From Pleionea litopenaei (lineage in GTDB: Bacteria; Pseudomonadota; Gammaproteobacteria; Enterobacterales; Kangiellaceae), in NCBI RefSeq assembly GCF_031198435.1, contig NZ_CP133548.1, positions 2,762,001 to 2,826,000 of the forward strand: 64,000 nucleotides of DNA, in the 5' to 3' direction. The position numbers and the translations under genes were made by a program. Shown here piece after piece: positions 23,463 through 30,422 of this stretch; the stretch's first letter is position 1, and the number at the start of each line of letters is the position of its first letter. The notes under the pieces are model-generated. The model saw only the letters and a program-made list of their open reading frames with translations. It had not been told where the DNA came from and searched no databases.

Positions 23463-23496
23463 TGCTCTCTTTTAGGTATTTACCTAATGGAGAGCA
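23463..23496. repeat. Long near-perfect hairpin at the HEAT gene 3' side
   Basis: A 34-base inverted repeat. The outer arms are TGCTCTC / GAGAGCA and the inner arms TTAGGTA / TACCTAA, with one mismatch, one wobble pair and a two-base loop. It ends three bases before an ATG at 23499 that opens a 22-codon frame. No T run follows, so simple termination is doubtful. Confidence 0.6.
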
Positions 23497-23579
23497 TAAT
23501 GAAAAGAGAAATACGCCTTATTAAGGCATTTGGAAAAAATGAATTCGGATTAGCTGATATCCCTTAAAAGATATCAGGT

Positions 23580-23726
23580 GTGACAATCTCACGGATAGTT
23601 ATTGGAGAGGAGTCAGGTTGTTCACGTTGTTTCCCTCATGGCTATGAGACAATAAACAACCGATATTCTAAACAACAAAGAAGTTGGAAAAAGCAGCGAT
23701 TAACACAATGGAAGGTTGAGAAGTGA
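23580..23726 (+). CDS. Candidate small Cys/Trp-rich protein, possibly a remnant
   Basis: A 48-codon frame starting with GTG. It contains GCSRCFPHGYET and then RSWKKQRLTQWK, an uncommon, highly basic and aromatic composition with a C-x2-C-F-P-H-G core that looks selected rather than random. It is preceded in the same frame by a 22-codon frame from the ATG at 23499, ended by TAA at 23565, so the two could be one gene broken by a nonsense change. It ends two bases before the start of the next gene (TGATATG), as in an operon. I do not recognise the family with certainty and assign no function. Confidence 0.4.
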   Translation: MTISRIVIGEESGCSRCFPHGYETINNRYSKQQRSWKKQRLTQWKVEK

Positions 23727-23727
23727 T

Positions 23728-24189
23728 ATGAACAACATTAAATTCACAGTCAAAGCAGATGTCGAAGAGTATGAAGTTGAACTCTATGGCAGCTTCCAAA
23801 CTAAGGGATTTTCAGGTAAAGGTAGTGGTTATTTCGGCATATCTCAGGTCATTGAGTTTTGTCAAAAAGCTGAGAAAATTGCAGAAACCATGGATGAAAA
23901 AGCTGAATTAGCCGGATTAACACGAAGATCGGATGGGAGCATATTTTTAGAGACATTTGTAATTCGAGTTTATCCATTAAGTACAAGCAAGTTAAATGGT
24001 GTCGTTGGCATTCATATAACTCTTGGCGAATATCCATCTTCGGATTGTCGGGAGGAGGAAAAATTAAAAGTTTCTGGTGAAATACAAACTCGAAACCAGC
24101 ATTTACTCCAATTTTCTAAGGATATTAGGGCGCTTCTTTCTGGAAGTGTAAAAGAAGTAATATTAGATAAAGGAGTGGATATTATCTAA
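23728..24189 (+). CDS. Small cytosolic protein, possibly WapI-type immunity-like
   Basis: 153 residues from the ATG at 23728; the frame is open to a TTG at 23716, but GAG lies suitably before the ATG. It opens NNIKFTVKADVEEYEVELYG, an alternating-strand start, followed by a FSGKGSGYFG turn and helix ISQVIEFCQKAEKIAETM. The rest is mixed strands and a final helix. No signal peptide, membrane segment or catalytic motif. The layout (strand-rich N-terminus, helix with acidic residues, small acidic protein) resembles WapI-type immunity proteins, but that is only a resemblance. Next gene starts 18 bases later; the group looks like an immunity-gene array. Confidence 0.6.
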   Translation: MNNIKFTVKADVEEYEVELYGSFQTKGFSGKGSGYFGISQVIEFCQKAEKIAETMDEKAELAGLTRRSDGSIFLETFVIRVYPLSTSKLNGVVGIHITLGEYPSSDCREEEKLKVSGEIQTRNQHLLQFSKDIRALLSGSVKEVILDKGVDII

Positions 24190-24207
24190 ACAGGGAGAAG
24201 AATAAAG

Positions 24208-24675
24208 ATGACTAACTTTTCTAAAGACGATATTAAAGTTATAACCTGGGACGAAGGAGTTCGTAAAAGAAGGGAGATGTATTTTGGTGATGCCGCGGTA
24301 AATGGTGAAGAAATTTGCGAAGCTATCAAATATCCAGCTGTCGTTCTTGGCTCAAAGGAATCCTTAATTATTAAGCTAGGAGACTGGCATTACTTTTGTT
24401 CGGATATTGATTGGCTATTTTTATCTGAGCATGAAATAGAAAATGTTCGCTCTGTCTTTGAAAGCCCGCGCCCATTTCCTGAAGGCGGCAGTCCCAACTC
24501 CTATAGAACAGAATCTTTATGTTTACCATTTTCTACTGATGCATTTACTGTATCTAAAGATGATAGAGTACTCCTTAAAGGAAAATATCCTCCAGGTGAG
24601 TTATTGGAAAATCATCTTAATGAATTAGGAAGTTGGGGACGTATAGTAGGATTTAAATTTGATAAAAACGCATGA
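24208..24675 (+). CDS. Small protein with a GyrB-like N-terminal motif, function unknown
   Basis: 155 residues. Near residue 18 is VRKRREMYFGD, matching 8 of 11 positions of the GyrB/ParE motif [11 protein letters not shown] that packs in the ATPase arm. The ATP-binding residues that follow in GyrB ([10 protein letters not shown], then GGLHGVG) are absent, so it cannot be a GHKL ATPase. The remainder is an acidic alpha/beta protein without membrane segments. Its stop overlaps the start of the next gene by four bases (ATGA), so the two are translationally coupled. The context, next to immunity-like and HEAT genes, suggests an immunity or modulator protein; this is inference. It lies 2.8 kb from gyrB itself. 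Confidence 0.65.
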   Translation: MTNFSKDDIKVITWDEGVRKRREMYFGDAAVNGEEICEAIKYPAVVLGSKESLIIKLGDWHYFCSDIDWLFLSEHEIENVRSVFESPRPFPEGGSPNSYRTESLCLPFSTDAFTVSKDDRVLLKGKYPPGELLENHLNELGSWGRIVGFKFDKNA

Positions 24676-24861
24676 ACTCGAGTAAAACAAAAGAACTAAC
24701 AACATTAGTGCATTCCGAAGAGCTGCTTTGCGATGTACTTAGAAAAGCATCAATACCAGAATCCGACGAATCCTATTCGTTGACTGTTTTAGTTGCGCTT
24801 TATAAACATATTGAAAAACAAAAATGGGTTGGTGAAGTGGTAGCAAATATTTTGAATTCGG
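24672..24861 (+). pseudogene. 5' fragment of a DUF6896/HEAT-repeat gene cut by an IS element
   Basis: The first 63 codons of a gene whose 3' part resumes at 26167. The reading is helical (ELLCDVLRKA, LVALYKHIEKQ, VGEVVANIL) and reaches N-S at the insertion point, after which the IS supplies GDCK and a stop at 24875. The ATG overlaps the preceding stop by four bases. Removing the IS and one copy of the GAATTCGG target repeat joins this fragment in frame to the 3' part, giving one 489-residue protein. As it stands it could make only a 67-residue product. Confidence 0.85.
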
Positions 24862-26166
24862 GAGACTGTAAATAACTCTGTGTAACTGTCTATTATTAAC
24901 CTATTGAATAGGAGATGATAGACCTATGGACAAGAAAGAGGTTGAAGCCTGGGCTCGTAAAGCAGCCAAAGGCATAAAGACTGAAGAAGAGTTAAATGAC
25001 TTTCGTCAGATGCTGACGAAGGTCACTGTCGAAACCGCTTTGAATGCAGAGCTTGATGAGCATTTGGGCTATGAAAGACACGCTCAGTCAGATTCTGATA
25101 ATTATCGGAACGGCTATACACCGAAAACGCTTCTTACCGAAGATGGCCCACTCTCAATTGAAACGCCACGAGACCGGCAAGGCACATTCGAACCCCAGTT
25201 AGTCAAGAAGCAGCAAACTCGCTTCACTACGATGGACGAGAAAATCCTGAGCCTTTACGCCAAAGGGATGACGACTCGAGAAATCGTAGCCACGTTCAAA
25301 GACATGTATGATGCCGACGTCTCGCCCACATTGATTTCAAAAGTCACCAATGCAGTTATTGAGCAAGTCATTGAATGGCAGTCACGCCCACTAGATTCAA
25401 TTTACCCCATCGTTTATCTGGACTGTATCGTGCTAAAAATTCGGCAAGATAAACAAGTCATCAACAAGTGCGTTTACTTGGCGCTAGGCGTCACTATGGA
25501 AGGCCACAAAGAGCTTTTAGGCTTGTGGTTATCAGAAAACGAGGGGGCTAAATTCTGGCTCAACGTTTTAACTGAACTTCAAAATCGAGGAGTTAAAGAT
25601 ATTCTCATTGCTTGTGTTGACGGTTTAAAAGGGTTTCCTGACGCCATCAACTCGGCTTATCCCGAAACGCAAGTACAGCTTTGTATAGTGCACATGATTC
25701 GAAACTCCGTTCGCTATGTTCCCTGGAAAGACTACAAGGCCGTGACAGCGGATTTAAAGCGCATTTATCAGTCAGCCACTGAAGAAGATGCGCTGCTTGC
25801 GTTAGAGCAATTCTCTGAGCGTTGGGACGATAAGTATCCGCAAATCAGTCGCTCCTGGAAAACTCATTGGCACAATCTAAATACGTTATTTAATTATCCG
25901 CCTGAAATACGCAAAGCCATTTATACGACCAATGCCATTGAGTCGCTCAACAGTGTGATTCGAAAGTCGATTAAGAAGCGAAAGCTCTTTCCATCAGATG
26001 ACTCCGCCAAAAAAGTGGTTTATCTAGCGATTATGGACGCTTCGAAAAAATGGACTATGCCTATTAGAAATTGGAAAGCGGCCTTAAATCATTTTATGAT
26101 TGTATTTGATGGCCGCTTAGATGACTATGTTTGAACTGGCAGTTACACAGAATAATTTACAGGGTC
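24862..26166 (+). mobile_element. Complete IS256-family insertion sequence
   Basis: A 1305-base element bounded by an exact 8-bp target duplication, GAATTCGG (24854-24861 and 26167-26174). The terminal inverted repeats read CTGTAAATAACTCTGTGTAA on the left and CTGTAAATTATTCTGTGTAA on the complement of the right, with similarity continuing a few bases further (about 22 of 25 matching). It carries one intact transposase gene. The intact ends, exact duplication and open host frame on both sides indicate recent insertion. Confidence 0.95.
24926..26134 (+). CDS. IS256-family transposase
   Basis: 402-residue DDE transposase (Mutator-like superfamily) that moves the element by cut and paste or a circular intermediate. 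The opening MDKKEVEAWARKAAKGIKT and LNAELDEHLGYERH are standard IS256 features. Catalytic residues fit Asp in YLDCIV near 168, Asp in ACVDGLKGFPDAI near 234 and Glu in TTNAIESLN near 345. The family signature QLCIVHMIRNSVRYV is present. A ribosome site (AGGAG) precedes the ATG by ten bases. Apparently intact. Confidence 0.97.
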   Translation: MDKKEVEAWARKAAKGIKTEEELNDFRQMLTKVTVETALNAELDEHLGYERHAQSDSDNYRNGYTPKTLLTEDGPLSIETPRDRQGTFEPQLVKKQQTRFTTMDEKILSLYAKGMTTREIVATFKDMYDADVSPTLISKVTNAVIEQVIEWQSRPLDSIYPIVYLDCIVLKIRQDKQVINKCVYLALGVTMEGHKELLGLWLSENEGAKFWLNVLTELQNRGVKDILIACVDGLKGFPDAINSAYPETQVQLCIVHMIRNSVRYVPWKDYKAVTADLKRIYQSATEEDALLALEQFSERWDDKYPQISRSWKTHWHNLNTLFNYPPEIRKAIYTTNAIESLNSVIRKSIKKRKLFPSDDSAKKVVYLAIMDASKKWTMPIRNWKAALNHFMIVFDGRLDDYV

Positions 26167-27454
26167 GAATTCGGACTTAGATGAACTCGGACACCTCGGT
26201 GCATTTGCTCACCCCGAAAATTTACCCCAAGAAGGCGATGTCCCTGGTCTGAAAGATTGGACTTACTACTTTCATGGAAATGGTTGTTGCTTAACTCATG
26301 TTGACGGCACTTCCATAGATGTTGATTTTCCAGATGGTCGATCTGACGTAGTAGATCCTTATTTCTTTGGAAATTATCTACAAAGTATTCCTAATCCCAC
26401 ATACTTACAATCAAGATTAGCCAAGTCAGAACCATTTGAGAGTAGTTGGACGGTTGAGCTACCTGTATTAAAAGAGAATGGATGGATTTCTTCAGCTCAT
26501 CAATTCTCTTTAACTAGTGAAGGTTTAGCTCAAGCCCTGAAGTATGTTGATTTGTGGGATGAAGTTGAAGGCAATCAAAATCTCTTTGCAAAAGCGCATG
26601 CTTCGGTTCTTTTAGGGGATTTTTCCCTAGCTAGATTGATTTTAAGACGAACCGAAAGTTCGACAGCGATCGAGATAATTGAGAAGTTAGCGGACGAATA
26701 TGAAGCAAAGCGCTTTCTATATCTTATTCAACAAGCTAAGGGAAAAGAAGGTTCTGAATTAAAAGACATATACAAGTCGGCCGCATCGCTTGGAGAATCT
26801 TTTGCCGATAGAGTTGTAGGGCTGGCTTTTAAGAGAGGGAAGATGGATTCAATGATGTTGTTCATTGTTGAGCTCATGGATAAGCTCTCCCCTGAAAAAT
26901 ACTCGAAGCAGTTAGAGTTATTGATTTCAAAGGCTTGGCGCGGAAAACCACCTCAGCCGGCCATTCGCATTTATTCGATAAGAGCTTTGATGTCTATATA
27001 CGATCAAGAGTCGCTTCCTATCAAATTGCGGAAAAAATTTATGAAGGCGCTTAGTAAAAGATTAGATAAAATGGGAGATGATGCTGGAAAGTTCTTATAT
27101 CTGATTGATCAGAAAGAAGGCCTGAACCTCTTATCTAAATGTTTGAGTTCAGATGTTCCTATTGTTAGAGACGGCGCAGTTACTACGCTAGCAACAATAG
27201 GTACGTCTGAATCCATCAAGATACTAAGATCACATGGCTCGATTACTACCGAAACAATGTTAGCTATTTTAGAAGGAGCTGATATTGCGAAAGTCATCCC
27301 TTTGGGAAAAGAAGTTCAAATAGGAGATAAAAGAGCGCGAACTTATACTTTTGAGGAGATAGAGGACGCTAATAGGGAAAGTAATTTGAGGTACTATTAC
27401 GAGGAATCGCTGGAAGAATACCGACCATTATTGGAACGATGGAAAAAAGCCTAA
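26167..27454 (+). pseudogene. 3' fragment of the IS-interrupted DUF6896/HEAT-repeat gene
   Basis: Continues the frame of 24672 directly from the second target repeat, N-S-D-L-D-E-L-G-H-L-G. The first part reads WTYYFHGNGCCLTHVDGTSI, then DVDFPDGRSDVVDPYFFGNY, close to the DUF6896 pattern (HG-x-GC, DVDF, DPW-F/L) known from immunity-type proteins. From about 26550 the protein is helical with HEAT-like pairs, for example VPIVRDGAVTTLATI. No ATG or GTG lies near the junction; the first usable start in frame is TTG at 26552, so a truncated 300-residue product is possible. The whole ancestral protein would be 489 residues. Function unknown. Confidence 0.82.
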
Positions 27455-27649
27455 CTTAGTATTCTAGATAGTAGCATCTAACCTATTGATTTATCTGGTT
27501 TTTCACAAATAGCAGGATTTGATAAGATAATTTGCATTAATTCCTGGATTTTATATCTGGCCTACAATCCGGAAATTTATGAAAATGCTTTATTAATCAG
27601 CGTGTTAGTTTTTCACGGATTATAGGATCCGACACGATCGCATTTGTAG

Positions 27650-27693
27650 GGATCGAATACGCTTTCTTTTTGAGAATAGTCAGTATTCGATCC
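27650..27693. repeat. Inverted repeat at the end of the accessory block
   Basis: Perfect 11-base arms GGATCGAATAC / GTATTCGATCC with a 22-base spacer containing CTTTCTTTTT. It lies between two convergent genes and may act as a terminator for the leftward gene at 27706. The spacer is long for that, so the role is unsure. Confidence 0.45.
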
Positions 27694-27705
27694 TTATTAA
27701 TTAAG

Positions 27706-28083
27706 TTATTCGTCAAGCCAAATGCGATCAATCTTAAGGTAACCTCCTATGTTCCCCCTCATTTGAACGGTAATTTTTCGTTTCGTCGATTGAGCGGCAA
27801 GAGCGGTAGAGTAGAAAAGTTTTGCGAATTCGTTCTGGGTATCAAGTGATACCGCACCGGCAAATTTAGAGGTCGCAGTAAAGCCGGCTACATCCCACTC
27901 ACCATCATCCATCTGAGTATCGAAATAAAGTAAAATAATATTGTCGTTGTTAACATAAATCCTACTGATTTTTCCTGTGTATTGGCAGTATCCAGCTGAC
28001 GCCGCATAGCATTTTGGTTTATCTGCAAAAGTTAGGGTAGTGAACAACAAAATAAAGGTTGTTAGTAGTACCTTTGAAATCAT
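27706..28083 (-). CDS. Small exported protein, function unknown
   Basis: 125 residues with a clear signal peptide (MISKVLLTTFILLFTTLTFA then D-K-P-K). The mature part of about 105 residues is rich in strands, has two Cys close together (KCYAASAGYCQ) that could form a disulfide, and ends IWLDE. I recognise no family. The gene is alone on its strand, with 330 empty bases upstream and an inverted repeat downstream. Periplasmic location is inferred from the signal peptide; nothing else can be said. Confidence 0.65.
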   Translation of the reverse strand: MISKVLLTTFILLFTTLTFADKPKCYAASAGYCQYTGKISRIYVNNDNIILLYFDTQMDDGEWDVAGFTATSKFAGAVSLDTQNEFAKLFYSTALAAQSTKRKITVQMRGNIGGYLKIDRIWLDE

Positions 28084-28412
28084 ATTCTGTATTGCTCTTT
28101 ATTAGGTTTCTGAAACAAGGATTATAACTTATCTGCTATTGCGCTGTTGCTGGTGTTTTCCAGTAAGGGACTTTCTCACAGTAGAATTAATGTTAGCTAA
28201 ACTTTAGGTTCAGAAGTTGTTAACGTCATCCACCAGTGACAGCAGAAAAAAACCAAACAGAAGCTACAAGAGCTTTTCACGAATAGATATTTTTCAAAGA
28301 CTTTCGCAGCAATGATGAGATCCTACATTTGCAATAGGTTGCTCTAATTAACAAGTGTAATGTAAGTAAGTATTAACTTAATCTCTAACTACTCTACTAA
28401 ATTAGTAGCGTC
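28084..28412. other. Intergenic region, nothing recognised
   Basis: About 330 AT-rich bases upstream of the small exported protein and past the 3' end of the RsgA-like gene. A weak hairpin CTACTAAATTAGTAG lies near 28391-28405 just after the GTPase stop. I see no open frame with a ribosome site and no RNA gene. Confidence 0.4.
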
Positions 28413-29453
28413 TTAGCGGCCTTTCAGTTTATGACTTTCTGATAAAGTTTTTTTGTAAAACCGACCTAGTGATTTATCTTTCGCTCGCTTTTGCGCTAAA
28501 GTCGCAGAATTTAAGTCATTTTCTCTAACCAACTTATGGAAGTTATCGAGTCTCCGTTGGTCAAGTTTGCCTTGAATGACTGCTTGCTTTACTGCACACC
28601 CCGGTTCTTGCTGATGCTGACAGTCTTTGTATCGGCAATTCTCAGACAGCTTTTCGATATCGTGAAATGTTTTAGAAATTCCTTCCTCGCTATCAGTAAT
28701 TTTAATTTCGCGCATACCAGGTGTGTCGATAATTACACCTCCACTATTAAGTAAAATTAATGAACGATGAGTGGTTGTGTGCCTTCCCTTAGAATCATCT
28801 TCTCTGATTGATCCTGTTGCAAGCATATTACCGTTTGTCAGAGTATTTATTAAAGTCGATTTCCCAACGCCTGAAGAACCGATAACGCATACCGTATCGG
28901 TTGTTTTGATAAATGATGACAACGCTGATATTGATTCTGTATCTAACGCATTAACTGCGACGACTGAAAGAAGAGGATCAAGATTTTGAACGTCAGCTAC
29001 AAATCGACTGGGCTCTTCGCATAAATCTGATTTTGTTAAAACAATAACGGCATCGGCTTCAGATGAATGTACCAGTGCCAAATATCGTTCTATACGACTT
29101 AGATTAAAGTCATCGTTCATTGAGCTCACGATAAACGCAGTATCGATATTACTGGCGATTAACTGCTTCTGGATTTTAGTACCGGCTGACTTCCTTTCAA
29201 ATTTTGATTTGCGATCGAGAACTCTTAACAACCGATTTTCATGATCAAGCAGCAACCAGTCTCCAACAACTATTTCTGGCGTTGACTTTAAAATTGGCAC
29301 TTTAAAAACGTCTTGACCGTTAGAAACGACAAGCTCTGACCGATGCTGTTCTACAACCCTAACACAGAGGCTCGTTTCATACTCTTCTATTGTAAGTTGT
29401 TGTTGAAAAAATGGCTTCCAACCGAGTTTTAATAGTAAAGAGTAATTGATCAT
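28413..29453 (-). CDS. RsgA-like circularly permuted ribosome-associated GTPase
   Basis: GTPase of the RsgA/YjeQ family, which acts in late 30S subunit maturation. An N-terminal OB-like domain (about 30-95) is followed by a permuted G domain. LTKSDL (G4) comes first, then GSSGVGKSTLIN (P-loop) and DTPGMREI (G3). The zinc knuckle C-R-Y-K-D-C-Q-H-x5-C sits near 275, then a basic C-terminal helix. 346 residues. RsgA usually lies next to orn; here it has no such neighbour, and the N-terminus (MINYSLLLKLGWKPFFQQQL) resembles the YjeQ-like paralogues found alongside canonical RsgA. It may be a second copy, so I leave the symbol empty. The GTPase family is certain. Confidence 0.88.
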   Translation of the reverse strand: MINYSLLLKLGWKPFFQQQLTIEEYETSLCVRVVEQHRSELVVSNGQDVFKVPILKSTPEIVVGDWLLLDHENRLLRVLDRKSKFERKSAGTKIQKQLIASNIDTAFIVSSMNDDFNLSRIERYLALVHSSEADAVIVLTKSDLCEEPSRFVADVQNLDPLLSVVAVNALDTESISALSSFIKTTDTVCVIGSSGVGKSTLINTLTNGNMLATGSIREDDSKGRHTTTHRSLILLNSGGVIIDTPGMREIKITDSEEGISKTFHDIEKLSENCRYKDCQHQQEPGCAVKQAVIQGKLDQRRLDNFHKLVRENDLNSATLAQKRAKDKSLGRFYKKTLSESHKLKGR

Positions 29454-29483
29454 GAAACCGACCTTAGAATTTAAAAACTAGCG

Positions 29484-30422
29484 TTAAAATGAATCACAAG
29501 AGTCGTCCAGGCGCTCGTCTAAATTATCATATTCAATCCAAACAAAACCATTTTCAGCAAGCTTTTCCTTGAAAGATTGCAAATATCTTTGAGTATCTAG
29601 GCTAAATTCTTTCGAGTAATTCTCTAATTTATCTGACGTGAAGTCCAATGTACCGAATTGACCTTGAAAGGCACTATCTATTATTGAGTAGTACGAAAAT
29701 CGTTCATTCTTCCACGCTATGACTTCAGAGTTAGCAAGGTTTTCATGTGCTTGCCGATAGGCCATACGTAGATCTATGCCTCTTATCATATATTGAAACG
29801 CCCAAATCTTTCCCTTTCGTGCCGAACTTAGTAGTAAAGACTGTCCTTTATCAAACAAGTTTGAATCAAAAGAAAGCTCTTTAATTGCATTGCTTTGAGG
29901 ACTAATCTCGCGCCAATCTAACAAGGTAACGCTATCGTTTACAACCGTTGCAATTGGGAGCTCATGGATGTCGTGTACTTCTAACCCAAACGCTGAATAC
30001 AGTATCTTTATTCCAGCGAAATACTCCGCATCGACATCACTTGGTGCCATTAAGGTTAGATCCTTGATGGAATAATCAAGATAAATCGGTCTTCGTTCAG
30101 GATTGTCTTGATAACGAAAGAGTCCTATGGATTCTAGTTCACTAAAATATTGAGAGATTTCTTGAAGGTTATACTCAAATACTTCTTTACAGGTAGAAAT
30201 CTCCTCACCAGAACGACTTATGTCATCTAAGCTAACACGAACATTTATGTGAGAGTCTTTCTTATTGCTTGTGGTCGACCCCTCGTTACTCACTAAAGTC
30301 ACTAATTGATTGTTCTTAGCTGAAGAGTCTGGCTTAGAGCCATCATCATTAACGCTTATTAAAGGTTCTAGAAATATGACAAAAAAGAGTATCAGTCCTA
30401 AAACTAATACGAACCTTTTCAT
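29484..30422 (-). CDS. Membrane-anchored protein coupled to the hybrid regulator gene
   Basis: 312 residues from the ATG at 30422, which shares one base with the stop of the upstream regulator (TGATG), so the two are translationally coupled. Residues 1-21 (MKRFVLVLGLILFFVIFLEP) are a signal anchor. The rest is predicted periplasmic, beginning with a low-complexity polar stretch and then a mixed alpha/beta domain. It has paired Cys (STCKEVFEYN near 77 and the C-terminal DDSCDSF). I recognise no family. The coupling suggests it works with the sensor, perhaps as an accessory to its periplasmic propeller; this is inference. Confidence 0.65.
   Translation of the reverse strand: MKRFVLVLGLILFFVIFLEPLISVNDDGSKPDSSAKNNQLVTLVSNEGSTTSNKKDSHINVRVSLDDISRSGEEISTCKEVFEYNLQEISQYFSELESIGLFRYQDNPERRPIYLDYSIKDLTLMAPSDVDAEYFAGIKILYSAFGLEVHDIHELPIATVVNDSVTLLDWREISPQSNAIKELSFDSNLFDKGQSLLLSSARKGKIWAFQYMIRGIDLRMAYRQAHENLANSEVIAWKNERFSYYSIIDSAFQGQFGTLDFTSDKLENYSKEFSLDTQRYLQSFKEKLAENGFVWIEYDNLDERLDDSCDSF

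Noticed and set aside
28084-28412. Possible small RNA in the gap before the RsgA-like gene
   Set aside because: Only weak hairpins and no promoter-terminator pair could be recognised.
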